64,000 nucleotides of DNA from Micromonospora sp. MW-13 (lineage in GTDB: Bacteria; Actinomycetota; Actinomycetes; Mycobacteriales; Micromonosporaceae): NCBI RefSeq assembly GCF_003434305.1, contig NZ_QKKX01000011.1:62001-126000 (forward strand), read 5' to 3'. Every line of letters begins with the position of its first letter. Within the stretch, counting starts at the first letter, position 1. Position numbers and translations under genes: made by a program. This document shows positions 8,112-16,597 of the stretch, piece by piece. The notes under the pieces are model-generated. The model saw only the letters and a list, made by a program, of their open reading frames with translations. It was not told the origin of the DNA and searched no databases.

Positions 8112-11100
8112 TCAGGCGGTCGAGCCGCCGAACTCCACCCAGTTGAGGTTGAACAGACCGGTCGTCGGCCCGCCGGCGACGGGCTTGAAGACCAGGTAGA
8201 GCTTGTGCGACCCGGCCGCCTGGCTGACCGGGACGGTCTGGCTGGCCCAGACGCTGGTGCCGGTGGTCGCGTTCAACGTCGCGCTGGTCACCAGCGCTCC
8301 GGTCGGCGAGTCGAGCCGCAACTCGACCACGCCGCGCGGCGTGCCCGCGGTGGCCGTCGAGCCACCGGCGTAGCGGAACGTCACCGAGCCGACCCCGCCA
8401 AGGTTGACCGGGTCGAACGCGATGTGGTCACCGGCGTCGATGCCGGCCACGTGCGAGCCGCCGCCGGCGTCGTTGGTGGTGACCACCGACACGCCCTGCT
8501 GCACCTGGGCGAACTCGGCCTGCTGCCGCCGGGTCTGCAGGACCACCTGGTCCAGGCCGGACAGAGCCGGCTGGCCGTTGGCGCCGAGGTCGGTGTAGGT
8601 GGCGCTGATCGCGCCGTACAGGTAGCCACCGGCGTGGTCGGCGCCGTCTGCCGGGCTCTCGAACGAGCCGGAGCAGCCGTTGGCGTCGCTCATGCCGTGC
8701 CCGTGGCTGTCGTGGCCGAGGACGAAGGACACCGTCACCCGGCTACAGTCGATCGGCCCGTCCTCGGGGTCGGTCACGGTGACCGTCCAGGGCACGGTGT
8801 CGCCCCAGTTGAAGAACGTCCCGGCCAGCGGCGCGGTGACCTTCACCGTGGGCGCGGTGTTGCCCACCGTGATCTCGCGGGTGAGCACCGCCGTCTTGCC
8901 GCTGGAGTCGGTGACGGTCAGCTTGGCGGTGTACACCCCGTTGCTGGTGTACGTGTACGACGCGTCCGGGGCGGTCGAGTCGGTCGTGCCGTCGCCGTCG
9001 AAGTCCCAGGCGATGGCGATGGACTCACCCGGGTCGGCGTCGTACGAGCCCGCGCTGGAGAACTGCACGGTCAGCGGCGCCTGGCCCGAGGTGGGCCCGA
9101 CCTCCAGCTTCGCCACCGGCGCCCGCTTGCCCTTGACGTAGCGGATCACCGACAGCGCGGCGTCGGGGTTGGCGCGGAAGAAGCCGTCGCCGTACTCCAG
9201 CAGGTAGAGGCTGCCGTCCGGGCCGAACTCCATGTCCATCGGGTTGTCGAAGACGAAGCCCGGCAGGAACTGCTCCACCCCGAGCAGGCCACCGCTGCCG
9301 TTGGTGCGCATCATGAAGATCTTGTCCCGGCTGAACTCGCCGAACACGACCGCGTCGTCGTAGTACTCCGGGAACTTGCCGTCGGACGCCAGCTCCGCGT
9401 CGTAGTCGTAGATCGGTCCGCCCATCGGGCCGACGCCGCCGGTGCCGACCACCGGCCACTTGAAGTCGCAGGTGCCGGGCGGGGTGGACAGGTAGCCCTC
9501 GGCGCAGGTGGTGCGGCCGTCGAAGGTGTACCAGAACTGGGGCTGCTGCACCGGCGGAAGGACCCGCTGGCCCGTGTTGCGGGGCGAGTCGTTGACCGGC
9601 GCCGCGCAGTTGAACGCGCCCTTCGACTGCTTGGTGACGAAGTCGTAGTCGATGTAGGGCAGGGTCGGCGAGTAGCAGTACGGCCAGCCGAAGTTGCCGG
9701 CCTTGTTGGTGGCGAGCCAGCGGCCGGTGCCCTCCGGGCCGCGGGTCGGGCTCGGGGTACGCGAGTCCGGCGAATAGTCGCCGAGGTAGACCATGCCGCG
9801 GGAGTCCACGTCGAAGCGGAACGGGTTGCGCAGGCCCATCAGGAAGATCTCCGGGCGGGTCTTGTCGTCGCGGTCCGCCGACTCGGGGAAGAGGTTGCCG
9901 GCCGGGATGCTGTACGACCCGTCGGCCTTCACCTTGATCCGCAGCACCTTGCCCCGCAGGTCGTTGGTGTTGCCGGCGGAGCGCTGGGCGTCGTAGCCGG
10001 GGCCCTGGGTCGGCGACTCGTTGATCGGGCTGAAGCCGTCCGAGCCGCCGGCGTTGGTGTCGTCGCCGGTGACCAGGTAGAGCAGCCCCTTGCCGTCGAA
10101 CTTGACCTCACCGGCGACGTGGCAGCAGACGCCGCGGTCCACGTCGACCCGCAGGATCTGCTGCTCGCTGGCCAGGTCCAGGTGCGGGGTCGGCTCCTCG
10201 ACGAACTTGAACCGGGAGAGCTGGTTGTAGCCCTTGTAGGCGTCCCACACGCTCGGGTCGGTGCTGGTCACCGGCGCGTCCGTGGTGGGGGTGTTCAGTT
10301 TGGGCGCGTAGTAGACGTAGACCCACTTGTCGGTGGCGAAGTCCGGGCCCACGGTGACGGACTGCAGGCCGTCCTCGTCGTGCTGGTACACCGGGATGGT
10401 GGTGATCACCGGGCTGGCGCCGGTCTCCGGGTCGTACAGCCGGATCTCGCCGCTGCGGGTGTTGTGCAGCACCCGCCCGTCGGGCAGCACCGACAGCGTC
10501 ATCGGCTCGCCGGGCTCGTCGTTGAGGATGACCTTCTCGTAGTTGGCGTTGATCGTCGCGCCGCAGTCGCCCTGCACCAGGCCGGCCGCCCACTGGATGG
10601 CGCCGAGCAGGTGCTTGCGGAACGCCCCGTTGCCGTACGAGCTCTCCGAGTGGCCGAGCCCGGTGTAGAACGACCGGCCGCCCTGGTACTCCTTGCACCA
10701 GGAGATCGGGTGGTCGTAGCCCATGCTGCCGCCGGTGAAGGACTTCTCGTCGACGGTGGCCAGCACGTGCGCGTTGCCCCGGACGTTGGTGGTGAAGTTG
10801 TACCACTCCTCGTCGAGGCTGAACTGGCGCGCCAGCGGCTTGCTCGCCGGGTGGGCCCGGTCGGCCACGTCGATGGTGGCGGCGCCGACCGACGACGCAC
10901 CCGACACCTTGGTCCCGACCACGTCGCGGTAGAACGTCCAGTCCGGCTCGGTCTCGGCCGCGGCGTGCACGCCGACGTACCCGCCACCGCTGCGGATGTA
11001 GCGCTCGAAGGCCGCTTCCTGGCCGCTGTTGAGCACGTCACCGGTGGTGTTGAGGAAGATGACGGCGCCGTAGCTGGCGAGGTTGTCGTCGGAGAAGGCG

Positions 11101-11330
11101 GTCGAGTTCGCGGTGACGTCGACCGTGATGTCGTTGGCCTTGCCCAGGGTCCGGATCGCGTTGACGCCCTTGTCGATGGACGCCCGCCGCTCGCCGGCGG
11201 TCTTGGTGAACACCAGGACGCTGTTGTGCTCGTGCCCCTCGTGGGCCGCGGCCGGGGCCACCGCCGTGAGGGGCAGGACGAGGCCCAGCCCCGCTGCCAG
11301 GGCGAGCCATCGGTGTAACGGTCTTGCCAT
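8112..11330 (-). CDS. Secreted ThuA / sugar dehydrogenase / PKD / CBM protein
   Basis: A 1072-residue multidomain exoprotein with a Sec signal peptide (about residues 1-29). A ThuA-like glutamine-amidotransferase-fold domain follows (about 38-235; GGGYVGVHAAAE and WYNF motifs). Next is a six-bladed glucose/sorbosone-dehydrogenase-type propeller (about 255-720; blades GLLYLVTGDD, IFLMGLRNPFRF, YLLEYGDGFF), a PKD domain (about 740-835) and a C-terminal CBM6-like beta-sandwich. It has an ideal GGAGG ribosome site. The family is known in actinomycetes and planctomycetes, but its substrate is not settled. It lies 430 nt downstream of a sugar-isomerase-like gene on the same strand. The intervening hairpin means the two may not share one full transcript. 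Confidence 0.88.
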   Translation of the reverse strand: MARPLHRWLALAAGLGLVLPLTAVAPAAAHEGHEHNSVLVFTKTAGERRASIDKGVNAIRTLGKANDITVDVTANSTAFSDDNLASYGAVIFLNTTGDVLNSGQEAAFERYIRSGGGYVGVHAAAETEPDWTFYRDVVGTKVSGASSVGAATIDVADRAHPASKPLARQFSLDEEWYNFTTNVRGNAHVLATVDEKSFTGGSMGYDHPISWCKEYQGGRSFYTGLGHSESSYGNGAFRKHLLGAIQWAAGLVQGDCGATINANYEKVILNDEPGEPMTLSVLPDGRVLHNTRSGEIRLYDPETGASPVITTIPVYQHDEDGLQSVTVGPDFATDKWVYVYYAPKLNTPTTDAPVTSTDPSVWDAYKGYNQLSRFKFVEEPTPHLDLASEQQILRVDVDRGVCCHVAGEVKFDGKGLLYLVTGDDTNAGGSDGFSPINESPTQGPGYDAQRSAGNTNDLRGKVLRIKVKADGSYSIPAGNLFPESADRDDKTRPEIFLMGLRNPFRFDVDSRGMVYLGDYSPDSRTPSPTRGPEGTGRWLATNKAGNFGWPYCYSPTLPYIDYDFVTKQSKGAFNCAAPVNDSPRNTGQRVLPPVQQPQFWYTFDGRTTCAEGYLSTPPGTCDFKWPVVGTGGVGPMGGPIYDYDAELASDGKFPEYYDDAVVFGEFSRDKIFMMRTNGSGGLLGVEQFLPGFVFDNPMDMEFGPDGSLYLLEYGDGFFRANPDAALSVIRYVKGKRAPVAKLEVGPTSGQAPLTVQFSSAGSYDADPGESIAIAWDFDGDGTTDSTAPDASYTYTSNGVYTAKLTVTDSSGKTAVLTREITVGNTAPTVKVTAPLAGTFFNWGDTVPWTVTVTDPEDGPIDCSRVTVSFVLGHDSHGHGMSDANGCSGSFESPADGADHAGGYLYGAISATYTDLGANGQPALSGLDQVVLQTRRQQAEFAQVQQGVSVVTTNDAGGGSHVAGIDAGDHIAFDPVNLGGVGSVTFRYAGGSTATAGTPRGVVELRLDSPTGALVTSATLNATTGTSVWASQTVPVSQAAGSHKLYLVFKPVAGGPTTGLFNLNWVEFGGSTA

Positions 11331-11696
11331 GTGATTCCTCCGTGGGGGGCTCGGAAGGTGCGCTGCCCCCTGGCGGGATGCCGCATCCGCCAGGGTGGTG
11401 GTGGGTGCTGCGACGGGCGGGGGCCGGGACGCCGCTGTCCCGGGTCGACCGACCGCCCGTCCGGCTGGTCGGCCGCACGCTGCGACGACCGATCACCCGG
11501 GCGCTGGCGTGACGGCGGCGCCCGGGGTACGGGATTGCGGGGAGGATGCCCGCGGGGGCCGGCGGCCCGCCTGCGGGTTCTGCGGCCCGTGCGGGCCGGT
11601 CGTGGTACGGATGGCGGCCGGCCGGCACCGCCGGTGTCCGCGGCGGCGGGTGCGCGTACGCGGGTGGTCCGGCGCCGCCCGCGGCGCGGGGCGGGT

Positions 11697-11726
11697 GCGC
11701 GGTCGCGTACCGGGACGCGACCGCGC
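11697..11726 (-). terminator. Perfect 12-bp hairpin after the isomerase gene
   Basis: GCGCGGTCGCGT (11697-11708) and its exact complement (11715-11726) flank a 6-nt loop, 35 nt beyond the stop of the minus-strand gene at 11761. It is a likely full or partial terminator before the ThuA-dehydrogenase gene. The rest of 11331-11760 is GC-rich with no gene I can support; the ThuA gene's ribosome site lies at its edge. Confidence 0.65.
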
Positions 11727-11760
11727 CCGCCGGGGGCCGGCGCGGCCGGCCCCGGTGCCG

Positions 11761-12876
11761 TCAGTCGTTGCGGTAGATGGTCAGCTCGGACATGTTCTGG
11801 TAGCTGAGCCGGGCGAAGTCGAGCGACTGGCCCGGGGCGGCGGCGCCGCCGGGGGCGCTGTCCTGCTCCCAGTTGGCGTGGTGGAAGTCGGACTCGCCGA
11901 TGGTCTGGAAGAACTGCTGGAAGTTGATGTCTCCCTCGCCGAGCGGCACCATCTCGTACCCGTTGGGCACCGTGGTGTTGCGGTTGCCGTCCTTGGCGTG
12001 GAAGAGCGGGAACCGCTTGGTGCGCCGGGCCACGTTCAGGATCGGGTCGAACAGGGCGGTCTTCTCCCGGCCGGCCGAGTTGACGTACTTGGTGTGCTTG
12101 TAGCGGGCCACGTAGGCCCAGTAGATGTCCAGCTCGAAGAAGACGTACTTCGGGTCGGTCTTGGCGAAGAAGTACTCGAGCCGGCGGATACCGGAGGAGC
12201 GGGTCGGCTTGTTGTTGGCGTCCAGCGGGCCGCTGTCCAGCAGGAACGAGTAGGCCGCGTCGTGGTTGTGGGTGTACAGCCGCATGCCACGTTCCTTGGC
12301 CTGCCGGCCGAGCTCGTTCCAGGTGTCCGCCGCGGCGTCCCAGTCGGACTGGTAGGAGCTGTTGGTCGGGTCGCTGCCGGTGCCGATGTTCTTCATGCCG
12401 AGTTCCTCGGCGATGTCGAGCTGCTGCTGGAAGGTCGCCGCGTTGATCGACGTGTGGGTCCCGTTGGCCACGAGGCCGTTGTCGTCGAGGATCTTCCGGA
12501 TCTCGGTCGGGGTGATCTGCCGGCCGCCCAGGATCGAGGTGTGCTGGTTGTAGCCGGCGAACTCGATCTCCTTGTAGCCCATCGCGGCCAGGCTGGCGAG
12601 CACCCGCTCGAAGCCGTAGGGCACGCCGCTGTCGTCGGGGGCCGCCGAGATCCGGTCCCGGACGCTGTAGAGGATGATGCCCCGGTTGCGCTCCGGGATC
12701 AGCGGGTCGACCCGCCACTTGCCGTCCGCGCGGACCGGGGTGCCGGTCTGGAGCACGGGCAGGCCGGCCGCGCCGAGGGCGGCGGCGGCCCCGGCCGAGG
12801 CGGCGAGCAGCCGGCGACGGGTGAGCTGGGAGCGCTGCTGCGGATCGGTAGCCGTACGGCGATATGCCTCGTTCAC
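11761..12876 (-). CDS. Tat-exported sugar phosphate isomerase/epimerase-like protein
   Basis: A 371-residue TIM-barrel protein of the xylose-isomerase-like (AP endonuclease 2/IolE) family. A Tat signal LTRRRLLAASAG lies near residues 18-29, followed by an Ala-rich stretch. Barrel motifs include GIILYSVRD, GYKEIEFAGY, YTHNHDAAY, FELDIYWAYVA and FHAKDG, the last three carrying the usual acidic and His metal ligands. I chose the GTG at 12876 because AAGGTGG lies 6-7 nt before it; the frame continues upstream without a better site. Exported family members often sit beside ThuA/sorbosone-dehydrogenase proteins, as here, which suggests a joint role in sugar or polyol conversion outside the cell (inference). 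Confidence 0.85.
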   Translation of the reverse strand: MNEAYRRTATDPQQRSQLTRRRLLAASAGAAAALGAAGLPVLQTGTPVRADGKWRVDPLIPERNRGIILYSVRDRISAAPDDSGVPYGFERVLASLAAMGYKEIEFAGYNQHTSILGGRQITPTEIRKILDDNGLVANGTHTSINAATFQQQLDIAEELGMKNIGTGSDPTNSSYQSDWDAAADTWNELGRQAKERGMRLYTHNHDAAYSFLLDSGPLDANNKPTRSSGIRRLEYFFAKTDPKYVFFELDIYWAYVARYKHTKYVNSAGREKTALFDPILNVARRTKRFPLFHAKDGNRNTTVPNGYEMVPLGEGDINFQQFFQTIGESDFHHANWEQDSAPGGAAAPGQSLDFARLSYQNMSELTIYRND

Positions 12877-13070
12877 GATCTTCCACCTTTCAAGGGCGGC
12901 CCGGGGGGCCACGGTGACGAACGAATCCTGTTGGGAGGGTGAGGGGCCTGCGCCGCCGATACGCACAGCCCGCCGATAACTGGCCGGTCAAGGGGGAATG
13001 TCAGCCGTGTTACGTCCGTGAATCGGACACTAACGCTGACCGACAGGGAAAGATAGGTCTCCAACGGAGA

Positions 13071-13096
13071 AACTTTCGTTCGTACGAACAAAAGTT
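13071..13096. promoter_or_regulatory. 26-bp near-perfect palindrome, operator candidate
   Basis: AACTTT-c-GTTCGTACGAAC-a-AAAGTT is a 26-bp palindrome with one mismatched pair around a perfect 12-bp core. It sits in AT-richer DNA about 195 nt upstream of the isomerase-like gene start (12876). A smaller inverted repeat (TCTCC-aac-GGAGA) abuts it. The size and symmetry suit a dimeric regulator, perhaps LacI or ROK type, controlling the isomerase/ThuA genes. The regulator is not in the window and I could not place the promoter with confidence. Otherwise 12877-13214 holds nothing I recognise. Confidence 0.6.
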
Positions 13097-13214
13097 GTCC
13101 AACAGGTAGGGGGAACGTCCGAACGGGTGCCCTGAGCAGGCCACCCGTCCCGGCGACCACGGGCCCGGGGGCAGATTCGGACGTGCGGGCAGCCGTGCCC
13201 CGGGCACAGGGAAG

Positions 13215-13259
13215 CCTCGGTGCGACGCCGACCGGTGCCGGGTCGGCGCCGCACCGAGG
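13215..13259 (-). terminator. Strong two-part hairpin after the TlpA-like gene
   Basis: CCTCGGTGC pairs with GCACCGAGG and, inside, CGCCGACC pairs with GGTCGGCG around a 7-nt loop, with a 2-nt internal bulge on each side. It begins 14 nt past the stop at 13274 and is a convincing intrinsic-type terminator without a U-tract. Confidence 0.75.
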
Positions 13260-13273
13260 TGCCTGCGACGGGA

Positions 13274-13855
13274 CTACGGCTGGCCGGCCAGCACCAGTTC
13301 CCGCAGCCGCTGGTCGAGTGCCGGGGCGTCCAGGCCGCCCGGCCAGCCGCGCAGCAGCGCGCCGCCCTTGGCCACCAGCACGACGGCCGGCGGCTCCCGC
13401 ACCGCGTACGAGCGCCAGATCGTCTGCTGGTCGTCCAGGACGACCGGATACTCCACCCGGTGGGCGCGCAGGTAGTCCTGGACCTCGTCGGCCTGGTCCG
13501 CGCCGGCCACGCCGACGAAGACCACCCGGTCCCGATAGCTGCGGGCGAGGTCACTGAGGGCGGCCTGGCGGCTGGCGCAGGTGGTGCACCAGGAGCTGAA
13601 GAAGACGAGCACGACCGGACGCTGTGCCCACAGCTCGGCGGCGGCGAGCGGGGTGCCGTCGGTCAGCGCGCCGGTGAACGCCGGAGCGGCCGGGGCGGAG
13701 CCGGGCGCCGGGCGCAACGCCAGGTCGGCGGGGACCGGCCCGGGCAGCGTCGCCGCCCCGCCGGCGGGCGCCGGCGCGGGCTCGGGCGGGGGCGTGCCGC
13801 ACCCGCCCAGCAGCGCCGCCGCCACCAGCAGCAGCGGCAGGAGCGCCCGCCTCAT
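13274..13855 (-). CDS. TlpA/ResA-like thioredoxin-fold lipoprotein
   Basis: A 193-residue lipoprotein with signal peptide and lipobox LGGC (Cys 19), a Pro/Ala-rich spacer and an AhpC/TSA-TlpA-type thioredoxin domain (about residues 55-190). The redox motif is WCTTC (Cys 90 and Cys 93), and a cis-proline region REPPAVVLV follows later. It should act on the outer face of the membrane as a thiol-disulfide oxidoreductase. Its ATG overlaps the stop of the upstream lipoprotein gene by 4 nt, so the two are translationally coupled and probably function together. Confidence 0.85.
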   Translation of the reverse strand: MRRALLPLLLVAAALLGGCGTPPPEPAPAPAGGAATLPGPVPADLALRPAPGSAPAAPAFTGALTDGTPLAAAELWAQRPVVLVFFSSWCTTCASRQAALSDLARSYRDRVVFVGVAGADQADEVQDYLRAHRVEYPVVLDDQQTIWRSYAVREPPAVVLVAKGGALLRGWPGGLDAPALDQRLRELVLAGQP

Positions 13856-14286
13856 GCCGGGACCACCGCCACCAGCGCCGGGCCCTCGCTGCTGTCCGGC
13901 GTCAGGTCGAGCGCCGGCCGGCCGTCCACCTCCAGCCGGTAGGAGGCCCGCTGCGGCACCCGCACGGGGACGGCGAACTCGCAGTAGGTGGGCACCCGCT
14001 CGACCCCCAGGTCCTCGGCGAAGGCGGCCACCGCGGTGCCCGCCGGCAGCCGCCCGCTGGCCAGCGCCGCGCCGTCCGGGTCGAGCACGCGGAACGGCGC
14101 CCGATTGTGGAAGTGCAGGTACGGACCGGTGCCGGAGCAGTCCACGCCCGCGGCCCGGATGTTGATGTCGCGGACCAGGACCCGGACGGTCGTCGGGGAG
14201 ACCGCCTCCTGGGCGGCGCCGACGGCGCCGCAGCCGGTCGCGCCGGCCAGCAGCAGGGGCAGCAGCGTCATGGTGCTTCGCCGCAC
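13852..14286 (-). CDS. Small lipoprotein of unknown function
   Basis: A 144-residue lipoprotein starting at the GTG at 14286, which has an excellent AGGAGGAGG ribosome site. The lipobox is AGATGC (Cys 19). The mature part is a compact beta-rich domain with two cysteines (in VDCSG and TYCEF) that could form a disulfide. I do not recognise the family. Overlap with the downstream TlpA-like gene suggests the cysteine pair could be a substrate of, or partner for, that oxidoreductase; this is inference from linkage only. Confidence 0.7.
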   Translation of the reverse strand: MRRSTMTLLPLLLAGATGCGAVGAAQEAVSPTTVRVLVRDINIRAAGVDCSGTGPYLHFHNRAPFRVLDPDGAALASGRLPAGTAVAAFAEDLGVERVPTYCEFAVPVRVPQRASYRLEVDGRPALDLTPDSSEGPALVAVVPA

Positions 14287-14309
14287 GTCGTCCTCCTCCT
14301 CTCGCCCGC

Positions 14310-14349
14310 CTGCCGGGTCCGCGGCGGCTGGCCGCCGCGGACCCGGCAG
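14310..14349 (-). terminator. Perfect 18-bp hairpin terminator after the M6 protease
   Basis: CTGCCGGGTCCGCGGCGG (14310-14327) and its exact complement (14332-14349) enclose a 4-nt loop. The hairpin starts 26 nt past the stop of the M6 protease (14375) and ends the transcript before the lipoprotein pair. Confidence 0.8.
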
Positions 14350-14374
14350 GAACGGGGTCAACCTCGGGCGCCGG

Positions 14375-16420
14375 TCAGGACTTCTCGACCCGGCACTGCC
14401 TGGTCACCGTCTTCGTCGGGTCGCTCTCCGAGGTCGCGGTGAGCTTCACGAAACCGGTGTCCGCGGCGGCGGCGGTGGCACCCACCGACACCTTGACCGT
14501 GGTGGACTTGCCGAACTGCGCGGTGGCGAGCTGGTTGGGCAGCCAGGTCCGCCAGCCCTGGCCGGCCACCTCCGCCGACAGGCGGTAGACGTCCGACTTC
14601 AGGTACGCGCTGACGTTCTCCGGGTGCTGCTGCCCGCCGGCCGAGTACGAACCGGTGTTGGTCAGCTCGAACGAGCAGGTCACCCCGCGGTTGGTCGGCT
14701 TGCCGCCGCTGGTCACCTCGCCCTTGCCCAGCGTCACGCCGCGGCTGCTCGGCCCGCCGGTGCCGTCCAGCGAGCGCACCGCCACGGTGTAGGACAGCGA
14801 GCCGGCCGAGTCCCGCTTGAGGTCGACGATGTAGAAGTGCAGCCGGTTGGCCTCGTCGATGTACTCGTACTGGCTGCCGGTGTCCGCGCCGGCGTGGAAC
14901 AGCGCGTCGGAGAGCTGCCGGTAGTCACCCATGGTGATCTTCTGCGGGGTGCCGTCGGGCCGGTAGAAGTCGATCATGTCGATGTCCTGCGGGTTGGCGT
15001 CCACCACCCACTGGAACGGCGCGCTGTCGGCGTTCTTCGTCTTGCTCAGCAGCACGCCGCTGTCCGGGGTGAAGGAGTCCGCGCCCATCCGGTCGACGAC
15101 CTCGACGGTGTAGTTGTTGAAGTTGCCACCGTCGCACAGCGGGTCGGTGCTGACGCCGCACGTCGGCGACAGGTCCTTGTTCAGCGCGATGTTCACGCCG
15201 GTCAGACCCTTCGGGCCGGCGTCGACCGCCCGGGCGGTGACCTGCGCGACCACCAGGCCCGAGGAGGCCAGCGACTCCCGCGACAGCCGCAGCACGTGCT
15301 CCTCGCCGAGCAGGCCGATCTTGAGCTTGTCCCGCACCGTGTGCAGCGAGCCCATCGAGCCGCCGTTGGTCGGCGGGATCTGCCAGCGGGTGTGCGGACC
15401 GCCCGGGCCGTTGAACGACCCGCGCGACATCATGCTCCAGATCCCGGTGTACGCCCTGCGCAGCGGCTCGCCGTACGGGTTGTTGTAGTTGTCGCCGATG
15501 CCCAGCAAGTGGGTCAGCTCGTGGGCGTAGACGCCCATGCCGGAACTCTCCCCCTGCGTCGAGGAGCCGCCGCCGGCGTTCGGCCACAATGTCGCCGCCG
15601 CCTTCCACGAGGTCCAGTCCACGTAGCGGGTCTTCGCCCAGTTCGGCAGGTTGGGGTCCGGCGGGCCCCAGGCGTCCGGCACGTCCTCCTTGTTCTGGAA
15701 GATCATCTGCCCGAACTCCTGCCAGGTCGACGACTCGTCCTGGCCGGCGCTGAGGATGAACACCAGCTCGTACTGGTTGGCGACCTCATCGCCGACGGCC
15801 GCCCGCCAGGCGCCCAGGCCGTCGGTGCGGATGTTCTTGCCGCACACGTCCCCGCTCGGGCAGGCGCCGGGGTTGAAGCTGTTGTCCAGCCCGTACTGGT
15901 GGGACTTCGCCGGCATCTGGTACGGCCCGAACCCGGCGAGGTCGACGCCGTAACGGCCGTTGGAGTCCTGCATCCAGTACTCGTGCAGGGTGTGGCCCTT
16001 GTTGAGGGTGTTCGGGGTGTTCAGGAAGTCCTGGTAGAACTTCGGCACGTCCGCCCGGGGGATGTTGGTCGCGACGGACTGGGGGTTGCCGAAGACCGTC
16101 GAGCGGGCCCGCTGGGAGACCGCGAACGTCTGGTCGGGATAGTCGAGCGCCACCAGGGCGATCTTGAAGTTGCGGACCGAGCCCGACACGCTCGGGTCGG
16201 CCCAGTTCCTGCCGGGCACGGCCTTGTAGTCGTTCCAGGTCATCGTGTCCGGGTTCTGCCAGGCCTGCGGATCGAGGACCTGGAACGGCGCGGTGCCGCC
16301 GGCCGGGTTGGCCGGGGCCGCGGCGGCCTGCGCCGCCCCGGTCGCCACGAGCGTGGTCACCACGGCTGCGGCCAGCAGGGAACGCCTCAGTCGGGTTCGG
16401 TTGGGGGTAGCACGGTGCAC
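14375..16420 (-). CDS. Secreted M6-family (immune inhibitor A-like) metalloprotease
   Basis: A 681-residue exoprotease with an Arg-rich signal peptide (to about residue 36), a short propeptide and an M6-like catalytic domain. The zinc motif is AHELTHLLGIGDNY (His 300, Glu 301, His 304; Asp 310 is the probable third-ligand region). A methionine-turn-like SMMSRG follows about 25 residues later, and the C-terminus carries beta-sandwich domains. The GTG start at 16420 is preceded by GAGGTGG. Family members cleave matrix or host proteins; here saprophytic protein breakdown is likelier. It is a single-gene transcript ended by the hairpin at 14310-14349. Confidence 0.85.
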   Translation of the reverse strand: MHRATPNRTRLRRSLLAAAVVTTLVATGAAQAAAAPANPAGGTAPFQVLDPQAWQNPDTMTWNDYKAVPGRNWADPSVSGSVRNFKIALVALDYPDQTFAVSQRARSTVFGNPQSVATNIPRADVPKFYQDFLNTPNTLNKGHTLHEYWMQDSNGRYGVDLAGFGPYQMPAKSHQYGLDNSFNPGACPSGDVCGKNIRTDGLGAWRAAVGDEVANQYELVFILSAGQDESSTWQEFGQMIFQNKEDVPDAWGPPDPNLPNWAKTRYVDWTSWKAAATLWPNAGGGSSTQGESSGMGVYAHELTHLLGIGDNYNNPYGEPLRRAYTGIWSMMSRGSFNGPGGPHTRWQIPPTNGGSMGSLHTVRDKLKIGLLGEEHVLRLSRESLASSGLVVAQVTARAVDAGPKGLTGVNIALNKDLSPTCGVSTDPLCDGGNFNNYTVEVVDRMGADSFTPDSGVLLSKTKNADSAPFQWVVDANPQDIDMIDFYRPDGTPQKITMGDYRQLSDALFHAGADTGSQYEYIDEANRLHFYIVDLKRDSAGSLSYTVAVRSLDGTGGPSSRGVTLGKGEVTSGGKPTNRGVTCSFELTNTGSYSAGGQQHPENVSAYLKSDVYRLSAEVAGQGWRTWLPNQLATAQFGKSTTVKVSVGATAAAADTGFVKLTATSESDPTKTVTRQCRVEKS

Positions 16421-16597
16421 GGAACCACCTCTCGTCGGAGGAACGCGGTGCCGACGTCCCGGTGGGGGTATCGCGGAACACCTGTCAGCAGGCCGCGCAG
16501 CGAATCTAGGAGGGCGGGACGGTGCCGGTCACCGTGCAGATGTCGGCAGGTGGGCCGGCGACTTCCGACACCTGAAGGACCGGCGCCCACCGGCGGA

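Noticed and set aside
7791-11318. Very long plus-strand open frame opposite the ThuA-dehydrogenase gene
   Set aside because: It is antisense to a gene with clear domains, is rich in Arg/Gly/His/Val of low complexity, and matches no family. It is a GC-bias shadow; the same applies to many other long antisense frames in the window.
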